NCBI GenBank assembly: GCA_016165875.1
Contig: JABBOT010000080.1
Span: 15,842,064 to 15,906,063 of the forward strand
Source of the DNA: Acanthopleura granulata
Lineage: Eukaryota; Mollusca; Polyplacophora; Chitonida; Chitonidae
Direction of reading: 5' to 3'
Length of the DNA: 64,000 bases
The position numbers and the translations under genes are program-made. Position 1 is the stretch's first letter. The number at the start of each line of letters is the position of its first letter. Positions 34,863-48,200 of the stretch are shown piece by piece. Below the pieces are notes generated by a model, which did no database searches, was not told the DNA's origin, and was given only the letters and a program-made list of their open reading frames with translations.

Positions 34863-35670
34863 TCCCTCCTACTTTGAGATAAGAAACTTACTAGAAAGTT
34901 AAGAAGTTCTTTCTTGACAAAGAAATATAAATAAATATAAAAGGAATGTGTCATTCTTCATCATTAAGAACATTATTCAGACATGATTTCACCAAAACAG
35001 CATGTTACGAAACCATTTTTAAACAGTGATTAACTTTGCAAACGGTTGGAACAATTTAAATGGATTTGTCTTTAAATATCTTTAAAGGAGTCAGTAAGAT
35101 ATGAGTCACTTGCAAACAAATAATGTCATCGAAACAAATGTCACTTCCTGGAAAAAACACGAATGGAAAAGTTCATTTATGGCAAAGGAATAGTGATGAA
35201 TCCTGTAAAAGAGAAACTGCCAGATATGGTCATGGAACAGCTGAAAGATCACAATTCTTGAATCAAGAATCTGGTGGGCGTCCGGTTACATGACGGGTAT
35301 ACCCTACAGTGAACATCACGGTCATTTTATGGAGGCGCGGAAGTTACGTCATCTTCTTCCTCCTACTCCAAGAAGTGTTAAAGGGAGTTAAGAACTTGCT
35401 TTTCTTGGTTTGTCATAATAGAACGGATTCCCCAGGTGAGAATGTCACAGTTTCTGCATTCCTTTGTTGGTCGGCATAGATGTTCATGTTGTGAACAAAA
35501 AAAACAAACAGACCAATTTATTAGAAAATAGACATCATCTGAAAGGCAATTTCGTGCTGATTCCAGATATTATCATTATTATTTTTTTTTTTTTTTTTTT
35601 TTGCATTTTTTTTTACATTGATTAAAGTAGAAATAGAGGTGCTACGATGGACTTTTTGGACGACATTGAG

Positions 35671-35837
35671 TCACAGTGAAGTCACATTCTTTTTAGCTGC
35701 AAAACATCCTCTTACTGGTATATGTCTACGTTCTACATAAATATATATGTAGGACAACACCTATATCTGTATTTTAATGTAGAAAGATAATAGTTACAGC
35801 AAGTTTAGCCGAAAAAAAGAATCTGTCGTCACTGTGC
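35671..35837. mobile_element. MITE with CRE-like terminal inverted repeats, copy 1
   Basis: TCACAGTGAAGTCACATTCT and TTTTAGCTGC pair with AAAAAAAGAATCTGTCGTCA and CTGTGC at the other end. The core has GTAGGACAACACCTATATCT. It matches the element at 52982-53156, with homology continuing about 170 bp to the right in both places. Confidence 0.7.
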
Positions 35838-36268
35838 TTCAATATGGTCTAAGAAGTCCACCATAGCACCTCAACCTTTATTTCCGTTTCAATCATTGTA
35901 AAAACACGCCCAAACAAGACCATATTTCGAACTGGAACGAAACTGCGTATCAGATGATGCCTACTTTCTAAAAATCTGTTCTTTTTGTGATCTGTTCTTT
36001 TAACCCATAGCTAGAGGCCGTATGTTCATCGTGTTTGGAACACACCAGACATGACTCCCCACCCAGTCACATTACACTGACACAGGGCTGACCGATCTTA
36101 TTTCCTTACTCTTACTTCTCAGTGCTGAGCGCCAAGCGAAATAGCAACAAGTACTACGCATTTTTAAAGATCTTTGGTATGACCCGACCCGGAATTGATC
36201 CCTGATCTCCTGTTCTGGACCTCTTGTTGCACATGGTAGTAGTAGGCATAGGCCTACTGTACAATTAC

Positions 36269-36354
36269 TTGTGACGAAGTTAATGTCGACTTTAGGGATC
36301 CTCCTGTGGACACCCCTTTTGAGGTCCATATGGAGGTGAAATTCTTAGCTGTGC
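36269..36354 (-). pseudogene. ML copy D: lone exon 2 relic
   Basis: The minus-strand sequence after the acceptor TTCTCTGAAG reads like ML exon 2 (GTAKNFTSIWTSK...). It is 86 nt instead of 87: one base is missing before the conserved GACATTAACTTCGTCAC part, which breaks the frame. A donor-like GTAATT follows. No other exon of this copy was found. The flank at 37165-37400 matches sequence beside copy C (about 59310-59520), so C and D share an origin. Confidence 0.8.
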
Positions 36355-38486
36355 CTTCAGAGAAGAAAAACAGGTTAAACGCTTAGAGGAGTAAGGTACA
36401 ACAAAACAAAATCTCTAACCTCAGAGGCCCCATCTTCCTTTTTTCAGGTCAGACACTTTGCCTATACCTACGTTTTCTGCCTTGACCCAGCACGCAGAAA
36501 TAACTGATCCACCCCGATATCTGATGAATATTAGTGTAAATATATGATCTAATCAAAAAGCGGATCCCCTAATTGATGGACAGCAAAGACAAAACAACAT
36601 GTTTTCGGGCACACAGCCGATGGCAGTTAAAATCTTAGAATCACAAGAGTTTTCCACACCTCTAATTAAGGATGGGAACAAAACCGGCATAAGCAGGCAG
36701 ATGCTGGCTTGCTGTCATATTAAGACGTTTTGTCAACATACTCCTTGAAGCCTGCAATCTTGAAGATAGAATAAAATGAAACCTTTTCATCATTGAACAA
36801 GTCATCCTATGAATGAAGAGGTCAGACCAGTCGGAAACGGGCCAGACTTAGTTACCCCCTGTGCCTTGGTACTCTGAGTTAAATGTTCTATGTACAATAC
36901 CGTGCTTGACAATAGGTATACGGCTCGATCAACCTGTAATGCTTGCCCGCCATGTGTTTAAGAGCTTTCAGTTTACTTGATTGACAGGTTTGAAATTTAC
37001 TACGAGCATAAATTCATTGCCAAGCCGAGCAGGTAAGTAGCTGATTGGATGACGATGACTGCTTTTCAGTATCCGGCTGGAGTGGACTCACCTAGTGATC
37101 AAGGCAGAATACGGAGTCATAAACAGGTAGCGATACACGGAGATGGCTTGATATAATGAAGGTGCAGAGGCCCTGGGGTATAATATTTTCACAAAGGTCT
37201 CTTTAATGGCAAATACAGGGACTGATTAGTTGACTGTTTGATTAATTGGTGTTAAATATGGTGCTAAATACGGTATCAATTATAATCATTCATTCGTTTG
37301 ATTCTTCTGAATGCCATACTTCATATATTTTTCACTTACACGATGGGATCGGTTCTGTGGGTGGAGGAGGAAACTCTAGTGCCTGAGGCCAACCTGCGCT
37401 ATTTTCCGACGTGTGACGTATACAGATTTAATAGCAGCTCGTAGTCTATAGCAGAAGACAGAAAGAACGCTTGTAACATTACGTTCACAGTATCAGCGGG
37501 TATGTCTCGCCATGCTTTTCGGTACGATGTATATATGAGCGTAATTGCAGGAAGTTTGCTTCCTGTACCCGCGTTAAACTGAAGTTACTAGTTCCATGCT
37601 TACACAATGTGCCCATGTTAAGTATATATAGTAGGAAAAAATCTTGACCATTTTGGAAAGGTTTCTGGGTAATTGCGTTAAACCCAGTTAAAACTGAGCG
37701 AGAGCGATGGAAGTCAAAATGTTAGTGCCATCATCCATGTGTAGATTTATAATATGTATGTAACCTACATTCATTCTACATTATTCTGTAGGTAATCGTG
37801 TCTTAAGTGGACTATTGTTTACTATATATGTAATAGCTAACTATATATCGTAGATATAGTAAAGATAATTTATTTGATTTTAAGCTCTAAACACCATAAT
37901 CGTAGATTTTTTCTCTTCCAGTACGATACAGTGATCAACTGTGGTGACCTTTGGCAATTTACTGATTCTAACTCCTCGACGGCTGTCTTATGGGGTAAAT
38001 CTTGACCAGAAATTAAGGCTCAAGTTTTATACAGGCATCTATGGACGTCTTGTGTGAGATTAGAATTATTCAACATTTCGCAAGTCTTTTCATTATCTGC
38101 TTCAGTGCTTGGATACACGTATATGACACTGTCATTGTTTAGTGCACTGACCAGCGTGAGGGCAATTTCCGGTCTTACCGCCGGAAGCTTGGTGAGCACA
38201 TGCCCTGGATGTTGACATTTTTATGCAGTGGCTTTTCTTAAATCGCATACCTCTCGATTGGGGAACATTTCCACCTAAAGGTAATTTGGGTCAAAGCTGT
38301 GTAGTCTATTGTTCATTACTGCATTTACGATGACGTTTTGTGGGCAAACGTATTGCTCGTGCATTGCAAGAGAACAATAGTCAAGTCGTTTGGAACCGAA
38401 TCGCCAATGCGCGGGAAAAGGTATCCATTCCGGACATAAAATTTGAATTATACATTTTTTCCTGTCAGTGATTTTCCCAGTCCGAT

Positions 38487-38561
38487 GTCTCAATAGTTAC
38501 CTGTGTACTCAGTCTCAATGGTTACCTGTGTACTCAGTCTCAATAGTTACCTGTGTACTCA
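38487..38561. repeat. 25-bp tandem repeat, three copies
   Basis: GTCTCAATAGTTACCTGTGT + ACTCA three times in a row (38487, 38512, 38537) with one mismatch in the middle copy. Confidence 0.95.
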
Positions 38562-39258
38562 CCGATACACTCGAGGAGCATGAATTACATATGCAAATAC
38601 TAACGATGCAATTTTCACATCATATAGGATCTATCTTACAAAGTCATTTATGATTTACGATTCAAATTTTCTTCACAAAGCAAAATATTTGATCACACAG
38701 ATGCTCAAAATTGTACCACAGTATGAAATTTTATCGAATTGATGCATATATTTAAGGCCTGAATACGTATTATAATTTTAGGCTATACTACAAGCCCGAA
38801 ATACCCGAGTATGAATGCCAAGTTCAAAACTCCAATTGTACAAATTCATTGGTGGTATTGGCTTATTATTTATGCAAGTCTGTTACATTCATACATGCAC
38901 ATGTAATGCATGATTCAAAGTACGGGGTGCCGTGTCATACTCTCTCAATGACAGAGCCCTATGGTCTCGAGGCGACAGCTCTGAGCTGCTCTGTCCTAGA
39001 GAGAGTGGCCATGTCACTACACGAAACACTTCATTACAGTTATAATTTTTTATGGCCTCATTAATTACGCCTACTTCTGAATATAAGGCGTAAGGCTACT
39101 TCTTAATATAAGGCGTACACACTTGAATTGTACGATTCATGCAACGTTAAGGACGATGTTACATACATGATGTATGTGTCACCAACATACTTAAGTAATG
39201 TGAGGCCCTTGGTGTTGTAGATATGAGACCAGTTCACGGAACTGTGTGTAGGGCCATA

Positions 39259-39382
39259 ATTTGTTTATTTATTTGACTGGAGTTTTACGCCGTATTCAAG
39301 AATATTTCACTCTCCCATTATGGTGGGTGGAAACCGGGTAGAGCCCCGACTGAAACCCACGACCATCCGCAGGTTGCTGGTG
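39259..39382 (-). repeat. SINE 3' half, minus strand
   Basis: TTTATTTATTTGACTGGAGT, TTTACGCCGTATTCAAGAAT, ATTATGGTGGGTGGAAACCG and CGACCATCCGCAGGTTGCTG. The tRNA-like head is missing and the element breaks off near GGTGGAACC. Confidence 0.85.
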
Positions 39383-40559
39383 GAACCAAGCCAACAAGGA
39401 ACTGCCGAGAAGTGATACAGGAAGTGATGGCCATAGTCTGTGTATGACGCTTGCCAAGTAAATTCATATGGCGATAAAACCTTTATACTACCACGTTACC
39501 CAGAGAGCAACGACACATGGTGTCAGTTAGGGCCTGGTGTGCATGGCACATAGCCCATAGTAGGATTAGTTCTATTTTAGAACATACCTGTGCCCTAACA
39601 GTGGGAACAGCACCATATATACATGTACATATACCTACAATGAGCTACAATGTAAGACGACGCATGGTGGCATCTATGCACATTCATTTAAATACGTTGT
39701 TTAAAAAAAATATTTATGATACGTACACCATACATGTATTTAGACTTATCCCTGTTTATTGGATCTCTGGTGTAACAAATGCATGCGGATACCAAACAAA
39801 TGTTACGTTGTGTAAATGTACGACATATCTAATTTTTGCAACATCAATTTTAAACTGTGTATTGATCCGAACAGGACTACATCATGGTATAATTAAGGAT
39901 ATCCATTGGATGGACTATCCACCGACTTAATGTTTAGCAATCTATTACGCCTACCGGTAAATTGTGCGAAAAGTTTGTTATCATACCGGTAGATTTTAAA
40001 AATATACAGCCTTCAGTGCCGAGTACCGTATTGATTTCACGAGGTAGAGCGTTGCAGAATAAGGCTATATAAATAGGCCCTATAGATATATGTAATAGCC
40101 GATCTAAAAAGATTTTCTAAACAGCCGTGCGTTCAACATGTGTCATTTAAATGCTCGGGGCGTGGACATGTTATATACATGTATTTTGGTCCTTCACTAT
40201 AATTTTTTGACCAAACAAATGCGCCTCCGGAAAAACCCAGGATGGCCTCATCTTTAATACACCTACAAGTCCAAGGGTCCCGAGTATGTGCCCGTCAGTC
40301 CGGTTCACGTCGCGCTCATCAAGGCATAAATTTATGCCAGACGTAATGGGGAATTTTGTTTACAAACATAGCAAAACAGAATGGCATTCCATCCCCAGCC
40401 CCACACCCACCCCCACCCCTAATCACCACACACTCCCTGGAGCAACACACACACGCACACATAATCTTCATGGTTGAAACATAATATTGCTGCGTCTCCC
40501 ACCCGTTTAAACCCTCTTTCGAGCACGTGACTTGTGGGTATATCAACTTCACACGACGG

Positions 40560-40617
40560 CGTATGTCCGTATTGATAATTCCGGATGACTTCAGACGACG
40601 TAGACTGTCCTTAACAT
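40560..40617 (+). promoter_or_regulatory. Putative 5' UTR exon of ML copy B
   Basis: It ends TTAACAT|GTAAGTTCC, matching 19303 of copy A. The next 700 bp (CTCACTCAAAAACTG, GGCGTAATTAAATATGTGTA, GGCTTAATTATGAAAACAGG) also match copy A's upstream region. The duplication therefore carried the promoter-proximal DNA along. The start is uncertain. Confidence 0.35.
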
Positions 40618-42253
40618 GTAAGTTCCATTCTTAGTTTTCTAGCCTTGTGTAATATACTAGGAATGTAATAAGAAAACTTTCATCAGTTTATCAGTTGTAT
40701 AGGTACACCTGTATCCATGGCCCAGTAGCCTAATGTTATCAGTTGTTTTTACTTTCACTATCATGGGCTACCCTTAACAATATAGAGGTAAAACGAAAAC
40801 ATTTTCTTCCTGAAATATAACCCTACAGAATGGAGGTAACTTGATCCCCGTCGATCAGTCACTCAAAAACTGAAAAGACAGACACAGGAGTCATTTTCTA
40901 GCACAGCGTGTAATTTGGCGTAATTAAATATGTGTAGGCTTAATTATGAAAACAGGGAAGGTTATAGCAAGACCGCTGATCTTTTTAAATGTGGTCATAG
41001 AGAGTACCAGAGCAAGAGCAAATGAAATCGGGCAGTTGACTCAGCTGCTGGACATTATACTATGATGTGTATTCTTGCAGCTATAGACACGAATAGTTGT
41101 CTGCATCTTTCACTCTGACAGCTTTCCGTCAAGGAGAGCTGCAGTTCTGTATCTACTGGAACACAAGCTATTGTCTCAAATTAATCGAGGATGGAGTCTG
41201 CAACTGTGCAGTCACATGGTTATAGGGAAATAGAACACCCTAATAGAATTGGCAAAGTCCCCCGCTAGTAATCATTGATCGATCTGGGCTGTTTGGTTGT
41301 CATTTACTTTCACCTCTGTTTATGTAAAACTGAATGATATAGTATATAAGTGAAAAATTCTTTAGAATGGCATTAAACAGTTAATATTGAAATAGATACT
41401 GAAAAAATTAATGGCTTAGTACTGTTGAAGTAAAGGCTAGCCTTAACCCATGATCATCTGTATATAGAGCAATGTATAGAGTGATGAATTTGAATCATGA
41501 CCCTACTTCCTGCTTGGCAGGAACCCACATCCTCTGGATCTAACAATCTCATTTCAAGGGGGCAGTAATGGTAAAGTCATTTTTGCTAATGGACTGCACC
41601 ATTTGCATGATGGACTGGTGAGATAACCACCCTAATAGATAGAGCAGTAGCTGTTCTACTTACAGATTATACCATGAAGTGTATTCACAACTATCATATG
41701 ACAACATTTGATGCAATAAATTACCAGTAATTATTGGCCAAAATAGCATGAAGCTGTGAACATCAACTTAATTACTATATCTTCACTTGCTTTCTGTTGA
41801 CAAAGTGACCAGGCTAACCTTAAAAAACTGTTTGTTGGGCCTAACCAAACCCTATGAGAAAAAATAGGAAATCCTGTTTTTTTTTTTTTTTTAGTACCAG
41901 GAAGATAAATTGTCAATAGGTTTAATTGTTGGGAGGATAAACTGTCATGATCTGATGCCTATATGTAGCTGTAAATGGCATTACATTATGTAGACCAGAA
42001 TAAACCTGATTACCATTGTGTATGTATATTAGGGTAAACGTTTTGAGTCCGGCTTTAAATTGTGTAAATAAATATAGAATAAGTTTGGTAATTAAGTCAC
42101 AAAACTGAAATTAAAGAAAAATAAAGGAACAAAAGGAACTATGTTGGTTTATTCAGTGTTAGACAAAGAAAAAAAAAATTTTATTTCCTTGATGTTGCAG
42201 ATCCTCATATTTTCCAAACCACAGTTACACAGACGAACTGCCTGAATACAAAG

Positions 42254-45200
42254 ATGATTGGACTCCTGGTGGTGGCTTCGTTGATTGCCTTCTCCTCAGG
42301 AGAGTTGAACGAGAATTCTTTGAAGAGGACAATACGCAATACCGGTTACGACATAAAGTACAATGAAGTTGATCCTTCGAAAGGATATTTCCAAAACTGT
42401 GGTAAGCTGGTGTAATACGCAATTTTGGCAAACGGTTGTAAAGTAAAATTGTGGTAAGTTGGTGCAGTGTAAAATTGTTGCACGCTTGTGATATAATATT
42501 ATTGTGGTTAGTTGGAGTAGTGTAAAATTGTCGCACGTTGGTGTAATATAAAATTGTGGCACCAATGCGGTCGCTGTGAGTTCAAGTCCAGTTCATGCTG
42601 GCTTCCCCACTGGCCGTATGTGGGAAGGTCTGCCAGCAACCTGTGGATGGTCGTGGGTTTCCGCCAGGCTCTGCCTGGTTTCCTCTCTCCATAATGCTTG
42701 CCGCCGTCGTATAAGTGAAATATTCTTGAGTACGGCGTAAAACACCAATCAATTAAATAAATAAAATTGTGGTAATTTGTAGTGTAAAATTGTTGCACGC
42801 TGATGTAATATAAAATTGTGGTTGGAAAAATGTAAAATTCTGTTACAGTGTTGGTTGTGTAAAACCTTGGTGTCTTGCTGCAGTGCACAATTGTGTAGTA
42901 TAAAATTGTGGTGCATTGGTGTAATGTAAGATGCTTGTTTTTCCAAGTGGTTAAGGTGGTTGTGTTCCCAGATGGTATTAGGTGCTTGTTTTCCCAAGTT
43001 GCTAAGGTACTTGTCCTTCCAAGTGGTTAAGGTGCTTGTTTTTTCCAAGTGGTTAAGGTACTTGCCTTCCCAAGCGGTGAAGGTGCTTGTCTTTCCAAGT
43101 GGTCGAGGTGCATGTCACTCCAGATGGTTGAGGTTCTTGTTTTTTCCAGTGGTTGTGGTACTTGTCTTCCCAAGTGGTTGAGGTGCTTGCTTTTCCAAGT
43201 GGTTGAGGTGCTTGCTTTTCCAAGTGATTGAGGTACTTGTTTTTCCAAGTGGTTGAGGTGCTTGTCTTCCCAAGCAGTTGAGGTACTTATTTTTCCAAGG
43301 AGTTGAAGTGCTTATCTTCTAAAGTGGTTAAGGTGCTTGCCCTTTCAAGTGGTTAAGGTGCTAGTCTCTCCAAATGGTTGAGGTGCTTGTCTTCCCAAGT
43401 GGTTAAGGTGCTTGTCCCAGGTGGTTGAGGTGCTTGATTTTCCAAGTTGTCAGTGTGGTGGTTTTTCCAAGTGGTTGAGGTGCTTGTTTTTCCAAGTGGA
43501 TGAGGTGCTTGATTTTTTAAGTGGATAAGGTGTTTGTCTTTGCAAGTGGTGGAGGTGCTTGTCTTTCCAAGTGGTTGAAGTGCTTGTTTCTCCAAGTGGT
43601 TGAGGTGCGTTTCTTCCCAAGTGTTCAAGGTGCTTGTCCTTTCAAGTGGTTGAGGTTTTTGTATGTTCAAGTGGTTGAGGTTTCTTGTCTCTCCAAGTAG
43701 TTGAGGTGCTCGTTTTTCAGTAGCTAGCACTGATGAGATCTGTGAGGAAAACCCTGTCTTGAAGAGGTCTCAATTCCATTGAAGCCCACTTGTTATTCAT
43801 CCTATGTTGCTTCTCTGTAGGCACAGCCAAGAACTTCTCCGTCTCCTGGACCCCGAAACGGCCGTCACCGCGAGGATCTCTGAAAGTTGAGATTAACTTT
43901 GTCACATGTAAGTGTCTTATTCCTGCTACAACAGAGATAGAATGATACAAAAAAGTAAACAATAATAACAACTTGATGTTTTCCTAAATCAGAAATATTT
44001 GTGCTTAATGGGAAAGACCTTGTACAAGTAAACTTATGGTGAATGAAAAGGCCATTAAAAACTGTATCTTAAAATACCTTCACTGATTGTTGTATATTTT
44101 TTTTCTCCAAAATAAAAACAAGAAAATGTTATGATTGTATGGTGGGTTTTATGAATGATATTGATAATGTGGTTCACCAGTGATGTCACGCCGACATTTT
44201 TATGGCCCTACAGCAGAAATTTAATGTCATATTAGCATTTTCATACACAGACAAACATTAGAGGATTACTTTTCATGAGAACTTTATTCAGACCTGAACA
44301 TAAAGGTGTACTTCAAGCTTTGTGTAACGACACTGGTGAACTACATTATCAATATGGTCCATAAAACCCACCATACAATCAAAACATTTGACTGTGTTTG
44401 TTTTGGTGAAAAAAAAATCTAAAAAATTCAGTGAAGGTATTTTCAGATACAGCTTTTAATGGTCTTTTCACTTACCATAAGTTCATCTTTATGTGGTCTT
44501 TCCTTTTACAATAAGAATGATGTTTACCTGTATCACAATATGCACAAGTAAATATCATAAGTGAGATAAAGGCTATTAGATTATACCTGGTCTTGAAAAG
44601 TTAGGGAAGCAGATATTGTGTTGGAGGGTTATCGCCCTATGGGCTGAGCTCTTTAATAGAATTAAATGGGTTGGACTCAATGCAGCGAGGAAACGGCTGA
44701 CCTGAAATTGTAAAGGATTTGAAATTGCGGTAAAATATGATTAACCAAAGCTGTGACATTGACTGAGACATAATTGTCTCCATAAAGGTCACTTATATAA
44801 ATAGACTTAGCTAGAAACCCATTGTAGTTTTATTGCTAAAGACCCATTTTAACAAGCGACAAATAATATGCTCTTTTTCAAAGGTACTATAGTAAAGAAT
44901 TTCTGTCTCATGACTTGTGTATACATGTATCTGGTATTGGTAAAGTAGCTGTGTGGGCAGTAGCCTTAAACATAGACTAAGTATTTGTGAGGAATAAAAT
45001 AGGCAACAGGATGTTTCCCTGCACCTTTCTTGGATATGCAGAAGGCTGATGTGATGCCATCAGGACTCAACCTGTAGGAAAGACCCTTTTCCAAACTGTC
45101 ACTCAAGAATAATGCTTATGACCAGTCAGTATAAATATTGTTGGAAATAGGTGAAGACGATGTGCCACACATTGGTGACGTGTTGAGTCTTTTGGTGACT

Positions 45201-48200
45201 TAGAATGACTGAGAATACAATCAATGCGAATGTTCATGTTGAACAAACTGTGACAAACAGCCTACATCCATATATGGCAATGGTCATTAATTTTCATGCA
45301 AATATTAACTCTAGTAATTTGGATTGAACTACTGAAATAATTGAATTATTGCATAAAACCAGAAAATCACAAGATGCCAAGGTGGTAGTATTTTAAAGGG
45401 CCTAAGTCAACTTTTAGTAAAATAATAGAGAAGGTTCAGTTTTAAGATTGCTTCACAAAAATAAATCCAGTAAAACAGAAAATTTACAGTTCTTCTTCCT
45501 TATAGTCTCTTTCCAAGAACGTGTATGAAAGCCTGAATTCTTCTTTTCCTTTAATGAAATATCAGACAAATAGGGACAGTTTTAGCTGTACTGTTTCAGA
45601 ACAGAAAAAAATGATAACAGTTACAAGTAAAAATTTAGAAATTGAATCTATTAATTTTTTTTTGTTTTCTTCTGCTTAATGACTGGGATGATGAGAGAAC
45701 ATAATGACTACGTAAAAATCTATATTTATACATGTATGTTAAGGAGAGTGATGTATTTCCCTTCTCTGCCTAGGAATATTTATGATTGCATATGACACTA
45801 CATCCTGTAACCTGATCTGTACATGTATACTTCCTTGTGTTAAGGAAGTACTTTGAGGACATGCTTAATGTGTTCATCTTCTCAAGGAAATATGTGTACC
45901 TTGGGGGCATACGCGTGCATATCAACCTCATGTATCTGCCATGTATTTGGCCGAAAAGTTTACATGGAAAAAAGTTTTTGTTTTAAAATAAGATCTTAAG
46001 GTCATTGAATATCACTTTTGATGCTGAAACTTACATTTTTTTAAAGTTGATAAGGATATCAACCTACAATGTATGTTACATAAAATTTAAAACACCTGTC
46101 TAAAATCAGTTGAATTAATTGGAATCAGGCAAATGAGTAACTTATTGCTCAGCTGAATTATAGGTCAAATACGGTGTTCAGTATAGTTCAGGCATCATGG
46201 CTAAGGCAAAGTGGATGTTAATTTGTGTCTCTCTGTCAGTCTGCCTACCCATTGGTCCAGCCGTAGTTTCCAGGAAATATCTGTACTAAATATTGTCTAA
46301 TTTTGGTAAAATTTAGTTTGCAGACTCAACTTGTGAAACGTCATAGCATACTTGTATCTTGTTGTTTCAGTGTATGACTGGCAGAAAGGTTCAGGGGTAG
46401 TGGAAGTGTACCTGGAAGAAATGCCTGACACACCGATCATTCAGATGAGTCAAGACTTCACCTGTGACGATATCAAAGGGTTTCTACCACTGTTCAACTG
46501 CCCACTCAAGGCGAATGGTAAGTCCATCCATTGTAGCGGAGAAGCCCTTCATCAATTGAACTGTCTCTAATTCATATTTTTATGCCTCTGTATATGCACA
46601 GGGTGCATATTCATTTGCACTTGTTCGTCCAGGTATGTGTATGTTTGTGTCTGCATTACTTCTAGACACGATTTCTCAATAACTACATATGAGCCTTTCC
46701 AGCTTACTACAAACATATTCCTGAGTCCTCATTGTGAACATTTTTAGATGAACTCAGGAGGCCTTTTGTGTTTGTTTGTCTTTAATAATTCTAAATATTT
46801 TGAACGTAGTTGCTTTTCATTCAGGAAATGCATTGCCTTGTTGATAACATTTCTCAAAAACCCCTATGAGATAGAGCTTCCAAGGTACTTATAGGGACTT
46901 TGGATGAAAGAGGACATTTTGTGTTTTTATAAAACAGTCAGCGTAGACAGTTGCACCAAGGTTGCATGTTTGAATCCAGTGAGAAATCCTTTGAAAGGTC
47001 TCAGGTATTTGCCGGGTAGAGGTTACTTGTGAATATTGGAATAATCATAGGTCAAATAAAGTCATCAATGTGCTTACCTATCAGTTACAAGGTCACATGA
47101 CATGTGGGCCGAATCCCATTCTCAGATGGGGTTTCCTAAACTCGCCTACTTTCATGGCTCAGATTGCCTTTGTGGCGATAAGATTTTGGTGGTGTTTCTA
47201 GTGTGGTCTTACATGAAGCTCTCTGGAGGCTCTAAGCTTTGCATCAATATGTCAGTATGTGACACATGGGAGAGTTAGCCATAAAGTTTCCCCCGTGCTT
47301 GGCACCCGCATTCCTCTCGCTGTAATGATGGCCTAAGTGAAATAGTCTTGAGTACTGCATAAAACACCGATCAAATAAATAAATAAGTAATTCCATTGTC
47401 CGACAGCTGTATATGTGTAGCTGTAGCTACTGGCTCAGGGATAGAAAGCCTTGTCAATTTAATAATACTGGTGTGTTTTGTTCACAGAGCTTGTTCATGC
47501 CTCCTACACTGATGGAAAGTTACCAGCACTGCCTTCAGTAAGTCTTGGTTAGGAATAGCAGTTTTTCATGCAAATTTTCTGATGTTTCTAGGCTTATAGT
47601 TTCTTCCATGCTGTCATTAACTTTTCCCTTATCAGATCTTTGTAATTATTATATCATGAAGTTTACAGGGCAAGACTGTATCCCGTCTCGAATAATTAAG
47701 TCTATGCAAAGTTGAGATAAATAATTGGTTTCTAGTTTACTACACTCAAATGAGAGAAAAGTGAGGGCTGTTGTTGTTCAGTTGGCCATCAGAATCAGTC
47801 TAGGTGCAGCCAATCTGCCCCCAATCAATCAGATCACAACCAGCCTCTGACCAGTCAGATCACAGTCAATCAGGCCCTAACTGTTCAGGTCACAGCTAGT
47901 AATCCTCTGCCAATTAGGTCACAGTCAATCAGCCTCGAGCCAATCAGGTCACAATTAATCAGCCCTTGGCCAATCAGGTCACAGTCAATCAGTCCAACCA
48001 ATCAGGTCACAGTCAATCAGCCCCTGACCAACCAGGCCTGTTGATCAGCCCCTAAGCCAGTCAGGCCCTAGCCAATTAGGGCACAGTCAATTAGACCCTA
48101 ACTAATCAAGTCACTGCCAATCAGCCCATAGCCAATTAGGTCACAGTCAATCAGACCCTAAGTAATTAAGTCACAGCCAATCAACCCCTTGCCAATTACG

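Larger units (their letters stand above)
30900..40500. other. Intergenic region between ML copies A and B
   Basis: No intact gene was recognised. It holds a poly-G run (30947-30957), a CCGGGGCC repeat cluster, a ~196-bp tandem repeat, two SINE pieces, a MITE, the lone minus-strand ML exon 2 relic and a poly-T run near 35582-35602. Open frames up to 137 codons (39517-39930) show no family motif. Confidence 0.5.

Noticed and set aside
39517..39930. 137-codon open frame in the A-B intergenic region
   Set aside because: Begins in ordinary A/T-rich DNA just after a SINE fragment. No family motif, signal peptide or splice context.
42749..43730. Open frames on both strands across the 25-bp minisatellite
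   Set aside because: They are products of the tandem repeat, with TSTTW/NHLEKQAP-like periodic peptides.
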